Assembly: GCA_030141605.1 (NCBI GenBank)
Contig: JAQGDQ010001038.1
Span: forward strand, 1-64,000
Source of the DNA: Tubiluchus corallicola
Lineage: Eukaryota; Priapulida; Priapulimorpha; Priapulimorphida; Tubiluchidae
Direction: 5' to 3'
DNA: 64,000 nt
Shown: in pieces, positions 12,672 through 31,593 of the stretch
How the letters are laid out: each line of letters starts with the position of its first letter
How positions within the stretch are numbered: the stretch's first letter is position 1
Made by a program: the position numbers and the translations under genes
Notes under the pieces: generated by a model
Told to the model about the DNA's origin: nothing
Database searches by the model: none
The model's input: the letters and a program-made list of their open reading frames with translations, nothing else

Positions 12672-13070
12672 GTGCTTGCACGCTATGCTGAAAGTGCTAA
12701 TCTAAGTTGGGCAGATCTTGATAAATTTATATTAGCCACCTGGAACGGCAAAATCCGGTTCAGAAGCTTTTTTAATCTTATGTCTTCTCTCACAGCCCTG
12801 CGTCTGCCAACTGGTAGATATGGTAGAATCCCTTGCGCTCAACCTTCCACTTGGCAGAGGTTTTAACTCCTTCCTATATACAATTAGTTTCGCCGATAAT
12901 AATTACTGTAAGTGTCTTACAGATGGACAAACGCCCGAACACTTAGTATTTGACTGCCATTTGAATTCGTACAACGCTAAATCTATGCCAAAACGTTTTA
13001 CCTTCACTAAATTTATAACACCTGTATATTTTTCGCGATATATATATATATATATGTATGTATGTATGTA
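12672..13070 (+). pseudogene. Decayed non-LTR retrotransposon, C-terminal end
   Basis: Two overlapping frames together give a LINE-like C-terminus: ...LTALRLPTGRYG in the first frame, then a shift to LPLGRGFNSFLYTISFAD and a zinc-knuckle-like segment C-x-C ... TPEHLVFDC. The arrangement 'LRTGR..F..YL....AD...C.C..G..TPEHL.F.C' is typical of the 3' end of R1/Jockey-type ORF2. A frameshift near 12850 shows it is dead. A (TA)n/(TGTA)n tract follows at 13039-13073. Confidence 0.6.
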
Positions 13071-13073
13071 TAC

Positions 13074-14452
13074 GTGCAGCCTTCAATGATATCGTACACG
13101 AAATCTCAGTTGTAGTGTTCGTAGTATCGTACAGCTTGTAGCTATTTTTGCAACAACTTGAAAATTACCGGACAATAATCTTCAAAATTCAAAGCGTATT
13201 CATTCATAATTATATTCATTGTGTATTAATTGTGTGCGTGAGTGCGTGCGGTGCGTGCGTGCGTATGCTTAGAGCACGAAATCATTTAATTGCAGTCAGC
13301 TGAAGAATTAGGTGACTCTGCTCGTGTATTACGTACGTATCATTTATTTTGAAAACGTAATACAAAAAGTGGTGAAAGTTGTACACAATATTGTAGAAAA
13401 ATTTACAGATGATGTTCTTATACATGCCATATATTGATTTTGTACATGCAAGTCATGCAAGCAACTTATATACAGTAGTAGTAATAATGATGATATCATT
13501 AGAACATTTATAACAAGAACTAGATTATCCAGCTTACCTGTGCATGTTCTAAGTAACACAAGTAACGCTTTCAGGTCACACGTTAGACCAACATTACTAT
13601 ATGGTTGTTATTTGGTCAGCCCTTAGTCTGTCTGTTTTGAAAAACTGCGATTTTTGGCTTTGCTACGAGTCCACATTCACACAAGCATTATATAAAGCAG
13701 TGTCAAATCAAATATGACGTGCACTTCATTGTGCTTTTATCGAACAGGCTTCGAAATTTATCTGCCATTCTGTATACCAAAAGCAGCGGCGGGCTTCAAC
13801 CAGTCACAACTAATCGATGCATGCGGCAGCAGCAGAAGCAGCTGAAAACTCCCAATAGACATGAGCTTTGAATTATTCAAGAAAGTTAAACCGCTAATGT
13901 TTTATTAACAGACGTCGATGTGCAACGTGAAATTTGTTTAAAAATATTAAGAATAATAAGCCGCATGAGATCCAGGAAAGATTAAAAACCTGGCAAGGGA
14001 TTAGAAGCCAGGTCTTACAATTTACTGTGACCAAATTAACTAAACTTTTGAGACTGGTTTACCAACACTTTGAGGAAATCAAATACTATAAAACATGACA
14101 GATAGAAGGGAACTAAAATATAACATGCTAGTTATGACGATAGACATAGACATGGAAACGGACACGTACATGAACACGAAATAGGCACATAGCCACACGC
14201 GTAGACAGAGGATAGGAACAAAAAATTGGCGTTCAAGTCATCAATTGACTTGTTACTGCTTTTTCCAAAAACGTGCATACTGCAAATTTTGTAGTAGTTT
14301 TTGACTCCATACTAGAAGGTACAACAGTTACCGCTTTAAATCCATAAAGATGGCATTGTGTAGAGTAGAAATAGGTAAAACCACTTGGTTCGTCGGTCTT
14401 ATCCTTGATCGGAGTAGGCTATGTGATGCACCAAACACAAAAAATGCAAGAC
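13074..14452. other. Stretch downstream of the NOXRED1-like gene; no gene seen
   Basis: AT-rich sequence with a short (TGCG)n run near 13235-13265. It lies 3' of the minus-strand NOXRED1-like gene and probably includes its 3' UTR. No polyadenylation signal could be chosen with confidence. Confidence 0.5.
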
Positions 14453-20355
<5,903 letters not shown>

Positions 20356-20505
20356 TGTTGAAGTTCGAACAGAACATTGTTATCCATGGCAGTTAAGTGA
20401 CGGAACTGCTTAGCTGGCTTCCCTGACTGCACCATTCCTATTACTGCTGCTTCCTATAGACATCTATAGGAATGATAGTAGCTGAAGTATCTATATCAAC
20501 AGCAG

Positions 20506-20763
<258 letters not shown>

Positions 20764-20869
20764 CAACCGCTACCGCTACCACTACCACTACCACTATTAC
20801 ACCGTCACCAGCAGAAAGGCTACCAGTCACAGCATTACTACCGCTATATTATAATGCAGTACAGGCATA

Positions 20870-22158
20870 AGTGGATGCACAGTAATATTGTAACTGCATC
20901 ATTGTCAGTGATTATAGACATAGAATAACAGATTATAAATAAAAAGAATAAGTTTATAGAAAAAACTGCGAGTAGTTAATATTTCATTTCAGTTTACTGG
21001 GCAGCCGTTTTTTCCCAAAAATTCAATAGCTGAAACGGTTAAGTTTGATACTAGGCAGCGTGTAGATTTCCGTAGGGTGTTCAGCTATACATGGATGAGG
21101 TAATTAAACATTAGAGGTAAAATTGGCCCAATGTTTTACTGTTGGTTGTTGATAATATATCTAAGCTGTGATCCATAAATGACATACATGTATTTATAGC
21201 CAGTTTATTTCACTTTTACATTAATACTTGAGCCATAATGGAACAAACACCTGTGTATCATGTTTTTATCATGTGCATCATTCCAGGAAAAATAAATTTC
21301 TGTTCTATTCTAATGCCTAGGCTGTTACTGAATAGTTTACTCAATTTTACTTTCTTTTGTTCATTTGTAGGATTCCCCAGGTTTACATGCATCCAGAAAT
21401 TCTACTTGTACATTGTACCAGCCAATCAATGATATGATTGCTGTAGAAGAGGGTGTGTTTAGCAACACTGCTGATCATTATTCCAGGTTTTACATAGGAT
21501 GAATATGGAATACATCTTACTTGATTGGAATCTTAGTCTAATCAGAAACAAAAACATCAGTAAATTTTGCTATGTTCACAACATCATTGATTTTTTGCTT
21601 TTGATTAAGACCAATGTGCTTCACATCTATAAGTGGCCAAGAGTGCTGTATGTTAATATTGTAAAGGCAAGTTTGTGGGCAAACTCAGATCATAAACCTT
21701 TGCCTGGATGCACTTCCTAATGCAGGGTGCCATACATAAATGTCACAATTATCATAGTTTTGCTGGTTTACAAGTAGTAAAAAAATTTAGATTGTTAAGA
21801 AATGATAATTCTTAGCTTTGGTTCATAAAAGACTTTTTTATGTTATCGACTGTTATCGCTTGTAAAAAGCTTTCATGCTCCGTGTTGTTGGATTCTGCTC
21901 ATCTCAGTCAGTTAACACCTCAACTTGTAACACTGAATATGCGGGAAAAGTGATAGAGTGCAGATTAGATTAAAGAATTTCTATGTTTTTTATTTTGTAT
22001 TCGGTTGCTTTAGCTATTTGTCACGTTTCTTTTTTAATAGTTATCCTATAAGAATTTTATTAGCTGGGTTTCGAAACCTCTTTTTAAAGCTGCACACAGT
22101 AGCAGTAAAGTTCAATCAGAAAAAAACGCTCATAGTAATGAAATTGCAAATTATTTCA
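20870..22158. other. Intergenic stretch without recognised gene
   Basis: It lies between the divergently transcribed NOXRED1-like and trypsin genes. Only short AT-rich frames without splice support are present. Confidence 0.5.
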
Positions 22159-22720
22159 TACATACATACAAAACTTTATTTAAAGTCGGTTTTACAATAA
22201 CAAATACTAGCACGCGTGCTAGTCTTCACTGACATAAAAATAAAGCATTAAAATACAGATAATACAACTAACAATACAATATTGTACAAACATTATTGTA
22301 TTGGTAGGATAATACATGAAAGAGTGCAAACCAGATTTGGTTTTGTTAACTCGTGGTACATTAGAATATTTGCACCTCTCAGGTTATAACTTGACTGCTT
22401 AAACATAAACCACTACTAGTGCTGTCAGAATTTAAGTGACGAGCACGTTTGAAAATTTCACTTATCATATTTTTTTTTACGCCGTACCCTAAGAATTGGC
22501 ATTTTGGCTTTTTTGAGTAAGGCATCATAAGTTGAGTGAAAATCATGAAAAACAAATTTCGAAGCTCGATATTGGATAGATTTTAGTTTTTGGTTGCTTG
22601 TTTTCCCACAAGTATACAAAACATCAGGGTAACTGAAATTGCATAGTATAAAGGTTATGTAGATTAATAAACGGGTTAGTAGATATAATAAACGGAGAAA
22701 GACGAAAATGTGCATTTAAC
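22159..22720 (-). pseudogene. Truncated non-LTR retrotransposon with its 3' end
   Basis: The minus frame 22715-22458 contains the ORF2 C-terminal motif order Y-P-D-V-x-CGKTSNQKLKSIQYRA, then FVFHDFHSTYDALLKKAKMP and a basic end. This resembles the post-reverse-transcriptase region of many animal LINEs. The 3' tail (read on minus) has an 18-bp palindrome ACTAGCACGCGTGCTAGT (22223-22206), then ACCGACTTTAAATAAAG and a (TATG)n-type end at 22170-22159. The copy is 5'-truncated. Its tail matches that of the SINEs at 31594 and 40382. Confidence 0.75.
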
Positions 22721-23080
22721 TGTTTTGCTGCACCTCTACAAATAACGCTAATGTATTCACTAAATGTTCAATTTTCGTCTAGGTGAACACCAAATAATGT
22801 AGGTCTTAGAATGGGTTCCGGTCAGTCAATCCAGTTTTCACAAGTGTGCAACGAAAGCCAGCTCTCTTCAAATTTGGCAGAATGTCACGAGTCTCAGTTT
22901 TCTTTCTCTTAGGTAGCACTGTGTGGTGGATAGATTATAGTTTGTAAATATGATGAAATACTTTTCTGGCGCCGTAACTGGGCCTAACTAAATAAGTTCT
23001 ATACGTTAACTTATTTGCTAGGTTTGACATTTGGCGGAATCATGATGCCAGTTATATATGTCAAGGCAGTGGGATTCGTA

Positions 23081-23086
23081 TATAAA
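23081..23086 (+). promoter_or_regulatory. TATA box of the trypsin gene (predicted)
   Basis: TATAAA, within GTATATAAACGCC, lies 77 bp before the predicted start codon. That leaves a 5' UTR of about 45-50 nt if transcription starts about 30 bp downstream. No initiation data are available. Confidence 0.6.
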
Positions 23087-23162
23087 CGCCAGAAATTTCA
23101 TTTAAAATGTCCAGTCCGCCGGCCGAACCTGTCGTTGACCGTTATCGCTGCCGTTGCTGAAG

Positions 23163-26100
23163 ATGTATCTCGCTGCGCTTGCACTTGTGCTAGGCCTCGT
23201 CGCCAGTGGTGGTAAGTAGTGTTAAAATAGTTAAAATCACGACTAAATTACAATGCATGCATAGTTATAAGACACAAACATTATTTGCACTGCATATATA
23301 GATCATATGAACACCATTTCCTGGACAAATGCAACGTGAGAACAAGTCAGAATAGGTCTTTTATTAATTATACATAAGCAGGTAGGCAGGTAGGTAGAAT
23401 TAAAATTTAATTTACTAAAAGCAAAGTGCTTCTGAAATCGAAGTATACTGCTTTGGAAATTTATTACAAATAAAACAGGTGGTTTACTTTTGTAAAAATT
23501 AGAGAGGTCAGTATGATTGGCATTGGTACCCTAAGTAAAAGTGCTAAAGAAAAGGAGAGCTAGTGCGTGTTTTGGAGAATTAAATTTTTTTAAAGGACGC
23601 ATTTCCGCTGATCTTTATATAATTCATAAATGAAATCAACAGGCAGTTTTCAAGTTTTGTAATGTGTAAAAGATAAACAATCTAACGTCATTAAAGGCAA
23701 AATCACCAAGATACAAAGTTTGTGTTCTGAACTGCAGTAGTGTGTGGTCGATAGAAAATTAGGGAATCCGGGAATCCGTTATTTAGTTTCAATGATGCTT
23801 ATATTTCAGTTGAGTCGAGAGCTTACAAAAGAGACACGAGCAACTTTATTGTAGGAGGAGAAGATGCCGAAATTACTGAGCTCTGTTATCAGGTAAAATC
23901 TTCGAAAATAGATAGGATAAAATACCCCAACAAATTATTGAAAATACACGCTGTTCACATTCGTTCTAGTTTCGTGCGTTAACAAAATTACATGGCATAC
24001 GCGCTGGTACAATTTTACTGTGCGCACGCTCACAGTGTCGTCTTGTGCGTTAAAATACCACCAGGCTGACAGACGTCATTGTTAAACACGCATGGAAATA
24101 GAACTGAAGTGAAACTGTAACAGGGTGTATTGTTTAACAACGCACGTCTGGCAGCATGTGGCTTTGTTTATGTACGAGACGTCACTGTGAGCAAACGCAC
24201 AGTAAACTGTAAAAAGTGTGTAGGCGTATTATTAAAATTAATGCTAAAGTATCAGTTGACATTATTATTTGCACCATGTTTGAGTGATGTCATGTAGCAT
24301 TTATCCAGTCCACAGAAATTCCTACCGCTCAAGGATGGCTACTGAGTTTCTGCGGCACGAGAAATTTCACAGCACATATTCAAATGCAACCATAAATCAG
24401 CGGTTGGATTGTGATGGTTTCAAATAGAATCGTATTCATAGTGGCTTCAATAATGTACAAACTGTGCTGTAAAACTGTTGTTTGTCTAGTCAGTATTTAA
24501 TTAGAATAGGTCGGAACAATAACTATGAGGTTTGTAAGGCACTTCGGGAATTTAGTATAGCTCATAGTGGAGTGATTATATAGCCATAGCCTGATCCTAC
24601 GCAATTAGCAATGCTAGAACAATGAAATGCATTAATGCTGTCAGTACCCATGGTAAAAGTATTGACTCTAGAGGTTTTTTTCTATTATAGGTGGCTCTAT
24701 TGAGTTCAAATGGTGGACAGTTTTGTGGAGGAACTTTGATAGGAAAATCAGTTGTTCTGTCAGCTGCCCACTGCACAATGTACGTATAAAATCCTAATAA
24801 TACTACGAATATTACGAATATTATTTGTTACTTGGTAGTTTTGCGTTGTCTCATGTTCAAGCACGTATTCAAATTGTGCTGCAATAAAATATGCGGAATA
24901 TGTGGATAACCTTAGATATATGGTACTTCCTGTGAAGATAATTGTACATCCAGCACACTGTCCAATTATTTCACTTTCTAAATGACTACTATATAATAGG
25001 CGCTCTTTACATTGCACGAATGCAATCACATTCTACTTTTGTTAACTCTGTTGTGAACTTTTTATATCATGCAATGAATGCTCTCCTGTGATGGTCAGCC
25101 ATTCAAAACAAAATAACTGGCACCTTATCCAGCACTGCTGTTAAATGCATATTACCTTACCTTACCTATAAGTTTAAGTTTATTAGGTTCACATAATTAC
25201 ATATATTTGAACAACAATGACAATTAATAATCAAATCAGAACCATAAAAAAACAAGTATGTAAGTGGGGTACTTGAGATGTAAATAAACTTGCGTAAAGC
25301 ATCCCGAGTATTTGGAGAAAACAAAAAACAGTATGAAAAATACATTAAAAGTATAGACAAGGAAGCTAAAGTGTAAAGTAGTTAAAGAAACTAGAATCTA
25401 ATGTAGCCGGGGGGAGGTGTATTACGTCTCTCGATTACACGTCTGCGAAACTCTTCTCTGCCAGCCGCCGTCTATTGCAATGCCTCCTCTCCTAAGCCTC
25501 CCGTAAGTCAACTGCGCTCTTGCCCCTTACGCTCTTGGTTGGCAGTGTACAGCGCATACTGGCGAATGCTATCTTGTAATCACCGCAACCAGTGACTTAA
25601 AATACAAAACTGCCTTGTGATGGGAATATCGGCTAGATTTTCTCGTTCGGTTGTAACCGGGAACGCACTCGTTTCTAACGCGGTGTGTCCTCTTGATCTC
25701 TAACATGATTCTGTAGCAGCAAGGAGTTAAGTTGTCGTTTCTACGTCAATGTTCAGTATTCTGCACCGTACAAGACGGATAGATAAGATGAGTGAAGCGT
25801 ACAGCTATAGTTTTGAGTTCAGTGGAACGCTTGAGATATCAACACTGTGCTTAATTGCCAGAACTTGTCCCAAGCAGTAGATCCACATTGCTTGAAATTC
25901 TCGAACGATGATGCTATTCGAGCTCTGAGGTATCTGAACTCCTGTTACTACATCCGCAGTATGAAATTCTATTGGCATTGGATCAGACGGTGCTTGTATT
26001 AGATGCATAATATTGGTCTTGTCGAAGTTGACCTTTGAGACCAATATTAGCTGCAACATGCTTCTCGAAATTTGAAATGTGTTCGGCGGCCACATCCCTT

Positions 26101-29100
26101 GTTCTATCTAAAAGGACAATATCACCTGTAGTAGTGCAGTTGGTGGGTCTAGGTGCCATACTTGTGGTTGGCTTGGCCCGAAGGAACAGCGAAAGTGCGT
26201 CGCCCCTGAAACATACCAGTGATAACAAAGAATGTATCGCCAAGCTACTTTTGCTGTTTTGAATTCATATCTAATAATTAATCATTGTTAATTAAATTTT
26301 TTGATATGGTACAGAAAAGTACACTGCAAAACATTGTTAACGCTTTTTTTCAGAGACGAGAGCCATAATAGTGTAAAAATTGGCATGGGAAGCAATAAGA
26401 TAGATGGCGATATGAAGAAATATGACGTATGATATATTTTAACCTACATTTTATAATAAACTATTAATACACATGCATCTTTTAAAAGATTTGTGAAGAT
26501 ATATATAATGTGTAAGTGCTTCAGAATTTGGTAACTACATCTGCCTTCCTTATTTCCTTCCATTTTACGTTTTATTTTACCTCAGTTTTAAAAGCACTAA
26601 CTTTGGATAGCATACATAGTTTGCATATATAACCTAAATACATAAAATTAATGCGCTTCTTACGTATAGCTTGGAAATTCGTAAGTTGAGATCCAGCACA
26701 CAATTCGCAATGTGTATGTATTATTTATTTGTTTTTCTTTGTTATCAAGAACCGTGGCGTGAAATGAGGCATTAACCCAACGGAGACGTTTTAATCAAAT
26801 TTAGATACGTAGGCATACAAATAAGCAGTGCCAGTTTCTTGGTGCCAGTCACCAATCTATATACTAATCAGCTACAACGATTATTCTATCCAAAGAAAAC
26901 GAAAACTAAACGTAAACAAACACTTCGATGACTAACACAAAGCTGTTATAACATAATAATATCTTCAGGTAAAAGAAATCATCAATCATCCTCAGTACAA
27001 CGATTATACTATGGCAAATGATATCTCTCTGTTAATTTTGGAAGGAGATGTAGACTGCGGCGCAGGAATTTGTACAACCACGTGTTTAAGCGAAGCTAGT
27101 AAGTATTCTTAGAATGATAGTAATTACTGAAACGAAAAAGAATGAACAATAAAACTGCAATAATAATGACAACAACAACAACAATAGTTTTAAAACGCAC
27201 TTTAAAGATCTCAGTACTTTTTACAATAAATTTAAAAGAGATAGAAAATTACACAATCAGTTGCAGTAAAAATAATTGTGCACTTACAATTAAAAACAAA
27301 TAGCTAAGTGTGATAGTGAATAAAAGTTCAATAAAGCTGCATGGTTTTAATGTATTTGTGAGAAACTGTTGTAAAATGGTGTTTAAAAATTTTCAATCAA
27401 GCAATGAAGAGAAATGTAAGAGCATGGCATTTTCACGCTTAATTTAGCTAACCCTCTATACTATACAGAATATTTTCTATTTTTTATATTGACTGCAGGT
27501 TGCAGGGCTGGAGCAAAACTGCAAGAGAGAGAGAGAGAATATATTATAATGATGTTTTTCTTTTTAGACTGTGGAGGAGCTAACAAAATGGCTACAGTAA
27601 GCGGATGGGGCACATTGACTTCTGGAGGGTAAGAGATTGTAGACAAATTTTCATGAAAAACCCCAATCCTTGAATTTTTTGAATTTTTATTTGATTTAAT
27701 TGAAGACAATGAGTGTAAACTGGCAGTACCGATAGTCAATTACCAAACAAATTTCTGTATTATCTTAAAGTGAGCTTTAAAGAAGCCAGTCATCTTTCAT
27801 CCATTGTACATAATGTTTGTAGTGTGTTTACAAATCAAGACGAAAGCACTTCTAGACGCAAATAAACATTAGAAGAGTTTTTACAAGTCTACTGAAGAAC
27901 ACCAATAATTATTTTATGTTAATTATTATGGGTGAAAATGTTTGTCTTCTTTAAAGGTTTACTCAAATTTTATACCGCAGGAAACTTATTCAAATATTAT
28001 CTTCAACCAGAAAAATTCTGATATAGTTTCAAAATAAAAGTGTCATGATGATGATGCTGATAACGATGATGATGATGAAAGCATTGGCTAGTATTCACTT
28101 CCATTCTGCGGCTCCCTCTAAACTCTATTTAATATTAAACGTTTCTGTAATATAGTTGATATCACATTCTATTCATGCAATGCTAAAAATTATATATCTG
28201 TTTATGTTTTTGCACATTTGACTTATTTACGTTCTACAAGAATTTTACAATTTTTACCAAAACATGATTCTATAAATTTTTATGTACGTATCCTATTTCA
28301 GCTCTCATATTTCATATAGAATAATTATATTTATAAGCTTCAGCAAAATTATAATTTTTACATTATTTTGTATACATTAGGTTATTTAACTACAATTATG
28401 CATAAGAAATCGGCCTTGTGTTACCAGTAAAAATTTTAATTGCTTTCCTGTCATTTTTACCATGAGATTTATTAAATCTTTTTCTCCCAGTTGTTCCTTT
28501 AGTCGTAGCTGTAGCTCTGCATTTACAAAAGGACACCTACTATATAGAAGATTGTCTGGGGTTTGAACTTCAATTTCACGTTCACACAATTCACTCTCTA
28601 TATGTAATTGAACCGGTATAAAAACTCTTTAAATTTTCCCTGGCCTGTTTTGAAGCTCAAAACTATAGTTTCAATTTTCTTGCCAGCATAACCTACTTCC
28701 AACTCTTTGGATCTGCATTTAAATTCTGGTAGTTCCACGTTTACTAACTCGTTTGAAAACAAACCTAGATTACGTATTTGCACATTACTGAGACATTACG
28801 TTGTTTGTACATTTAAACATGTTTGCCGATATCTTATTTAAACTTATTGTCCGACCACGATTGCTTTTGCAAACCTTAAATATTGTTTTACACTCGCAAT
28901 ATAACATTTTAAAGACTGTTTATATATTTGGCGGTTTCTTCCCGTCCATTTGTCAATATCAGCAATTCTTTTTCTTAGAAGATCTTCATAGTTGCTACTT
29001 AGGGTTTTTCCAGGTAAATTTTGCTGTAATCAAATTCACTATAATGTCCTAAGCAGGTAAGCCACAGATGAGCTCCAAATGTTTCCTTGCCGAATGAAAA

Positions 29101-30982
29101 CCTGCTCCCACATCAAATTTCACTGCATTATATATTATGTCTTCAAAGTCAGAACGTTTTTCGTGATAATCATGCTGCAGTTTCACACAAAATTAATGGT
29201 AGTCTAGTTGTTGCAAACGAGCTAATCACTAGACCCCACTTCCCACAATCCACTATATTCCGCGACATATTTTCTTGCTTATATGAAACGTACCGTCATT
29301 CGCACAATTAAATGTTTTCACTTTAGAGAGCAAATTCTCAAAGTGTTCTCCAAAATGGCTTGTAAAATGTCTCCAAACAATGGGGTCAACACGCAAACGT
29401 CGGCTCAAGAAATCTGCCATAATGTTTTTCCTGGTGGCGGGAATTAAGAAAAAGAATGTTTCACGCGAAAAGAAACGAATTTGGGTGAGAAACTGGATCG
29501 CCACGAGAGACCAACTTAAAATCAGTTAAACAGTAGAAGTCATTGGGCTTATTGTTTTTTTGTTCACAGTGAATCTTCACTGTGTCTACTTACCACTGGC
29601 TCCCAGGCTCATAGCCAATCTATTTTTGACAACCGGCTTCTCTACGTTATAGCTCACTGTGCACATCCCAAAGTGTATGCTCTGTACGATATAGTTCAAT
29701 CAATTGTATTGTGGCCTCCTTGCTTGGTTAGTCTAGTTGCGACGCCATGCTGTCAAAATGTCAAGACTGTTATATTCTTTCCCCCAAATGCCGCTAACAA
29801 TAACAGTTTACACGATGCGTTTTTGACGTGCACCGTGTAAATAGGCCTTTATGTAAAAACATTATCTGTTTCAGTTCCTCGCCCGATCATCTACAGAGAG
29901 TAGATGTTCAGATGTATACACAATCAGCATGTGAAAGTGCTTACCAAGGCGAAATTCTAACCGGAATGATCTGTGCTGCAAGTCCCGGGAAAGATAGTTG
30001 CCAGGTGAGCATAATCACTTGCATTTCTTATTAACTTTTTCTGGCATTCTCGGCGTAGCAATAAAGAAAAAGTACCTGTGCTGTTTGTATAACATAACTT
30101 ACAGAGGGCTCCAGAGAAAATGATTTTTTCACAGACTTACAAACCTGCGTTAGAGTTGCATCCGGAATCTTTATGTCCTAGGGGTTGATTTCGCAATCTT
30201 GAATGCCATTGCTACATATCAACTCTCTGCTACATATTATGAAACGTATGAACCACATTGTTTATGCACCACAATCATACCTATGCGTAGATAGTCGAAC
30301 ATAAAGACGTATATACGTCCGTTTCAAAGATCCTGAATAATTTACAACAGAAACATTCGCTATATTGTCGTTGTTTGCAGGCTTCTAATAATGCTCTGCT
30401 TGTCGTCAAATATGACTAGAAAATGTTTTGTTTTCTTGTGTAGTTCAAGTTTCTGACTGAAAGTTTTATTACATGTAAGGGAAAAAGTTTACGCTTCAGA
30501 CTGACAGTATGAATCCAGAAATAATAAAAGCAGTAAAACGTTGATTTTTGATCAAATTAGTTTTTTTTAACCAGAATTTTGTTATATCATCATCATGCAG
30601 TTCATAAAACTCCTCCTTTTTTCTTGGTTTGCACAAACAACGAAGAAACCTAAACTGATGCAGAATCAGAAGATATGTACAACATCTGTACTTGAATGAA
30701 CAATGTCAGATGAAATATTTCTATTGTTTTTAGGGTGATTCTGGCGGACCTCTTGCAGTAAAGGAAGGCGATACATACAAAGTCTGCGGTGTGGTATCAT
30801 GGGGGAACGGTTGCGCAATGGAAGGCAGTCCTGGAGTGTACACCGACTGTCACGTTTTTGATAAATGGATAAAAGATAATGCCGGCAGCCTCGATCAGTG
30901 CGGCAGCAGCAGTGGTGGCGGCGGCGGCGGCGGCGATAGCGGAGGAGGCGGTGATAATGGCGGTTCAGAATGTACTGCGTAG
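23163..30982 (+). CDS. Secreted trypsin-like serine protease (S1 family)
   Basis: Exons are 23163-23211, 23810-23892, 24691-24779, 26354-26426, 26969-27098, 27568-27628, 29875-30004 and 30734-30982. All are GT-AG with consistent phase, giving 287 aa. Residues 1-16 form a signal peptide (MYLAALALVLGLVASG). The mature chain begins IVGGEDA at 30. The catalytic triad is His71 (SAAHC), Asp116 (ANDISLL) and Ser208 (GDSGGP), each in a separate exon. Asp202 in the GKDSCQGDSGG context occupies chymotrypsinogen position 189, and SWGNGC supplies the open S1 pocket, so cleavage after Arg/Lys is expected. Digestive or extracellular action is inferred. Oddities are Phe29 rather than Arg/Lys immediately before IVGG, and a tail after Cys261 made almost wholly of Gly and Ser with Asp and a final Cys285. 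A TATA box and an AATAAA signal flank the gene. Introns hold several retroelement fragments. Confidence 0.96.
25390..26260 (-). pseudogene. RTE-like LINE fragment in trypsin intron 3
   Basis: Overlapping minus frames encode DRTRDVAAEHISNFEKHVAA and, after a frameshift, a segment with VNFDKTNIMHL..., then VQIPQSSNSI and LLGQVLAIKHSV. Past a stop codon a VLYGAEY-TLT-like block and ENLADI-like words follow. The sequence 'VNFDKT..M', 'YLG', 'LLYGSE.WTLT' is the usual end of RTE-type reverse transcriptases. Many stops and shifts show it is dead. It lies antisense to the trypsin gene. Confidence 0.6.
28386..29010 (-). pseudogene. Decayed LINE ORF2 C-terminal fragment in trypsin intron 6
   Basis: Minus-strand pieces give KRIADIDKWTGRNRQIYKQS... 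near 29000-28850, then GKFKEFLYRFN near 28620 and CEREIEVQTPDNLLYSRCP with a following leucine-rich end near 28590-28480. This order (W-x-R-N/LT-x-GK block, later Cys/His-like 'C..E.QTP.HLL..CP') is typical of non-LTR elements. Several stops interrupt it. Confidence 0.5.
29253..29510 (-). pseudogene. Retrotransposon RNase H fragment with ADFLSR motif
   Basis: A minus frame reads IPATRKNIMADFLSRRLRVD, matching the 'IPGKEN..ADFLSR' signature that closes RNase H in DIRS and Gypsy-type elements. The copy is short and isolated, so the class cannot be decided. Confidence 0.5.
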
Positions 30983-31339
30983 TTTTAATCTTTTTTTGCA
31001 AGTACTTTTGATTGAATTACTATCTTTTCACACTGGTAGCTTCATACTGTGTACAGTCATGGTTCTGTCAATGATTTTTGTGAAACAGCACAAAATGTGG
31101 TCCAGTTTCATTGTTCTAGTTATCAAATGCTTTGAAAACAGACTAAAACATCCAAGATCAAGAATTTGACTTTTTGACTTTTTTGGTATTTGAATACAAA
31201 AAGTGCCAGTTTTAACACAACAACTTTTCTGAGTGTGAAAGCGAACTGAGCAAGAAGGTCTTGATCTAAGATTTCTGTAACCTGTGATCACTGTGCTTGA
31301 ATTCTTGGTTAATTATTTCATTGTTAAGAACTGTGTCTT

Positions 31340-31345
31340 AATAAA
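31340..31345 (+). terminator. Polyadenylation signal of the trypsin gene (predicted)
   Basis: AATAAA lies 358 bp after the stop codon at 30980-30982, the first good signal downstream, and is followed by a GT-rich stretch (GGGTGACTTTTGGG). Confidence 0.6.
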
Positions 31346-31593
31346 GGGTGACTTTTGGGAGTATTTAGGCTGTTTTGTTATTTTTTAATTTGTATAGTTA
31401 ACCCTCAATGAGATCAACTTGATCAGAAATGTTGGGTGCCAACTAAGTGATGCCAACACTCTAAAAACACTCAATACGTTCCAGTACTGAAATCTTTAGC
31501 AACGAGAATGGAGAAGTAGCACATGAACAACCTACCTACGTTCAGTACATGACTTACTTTATTCAAATAAAACATTACACGTAAATTCACTTT

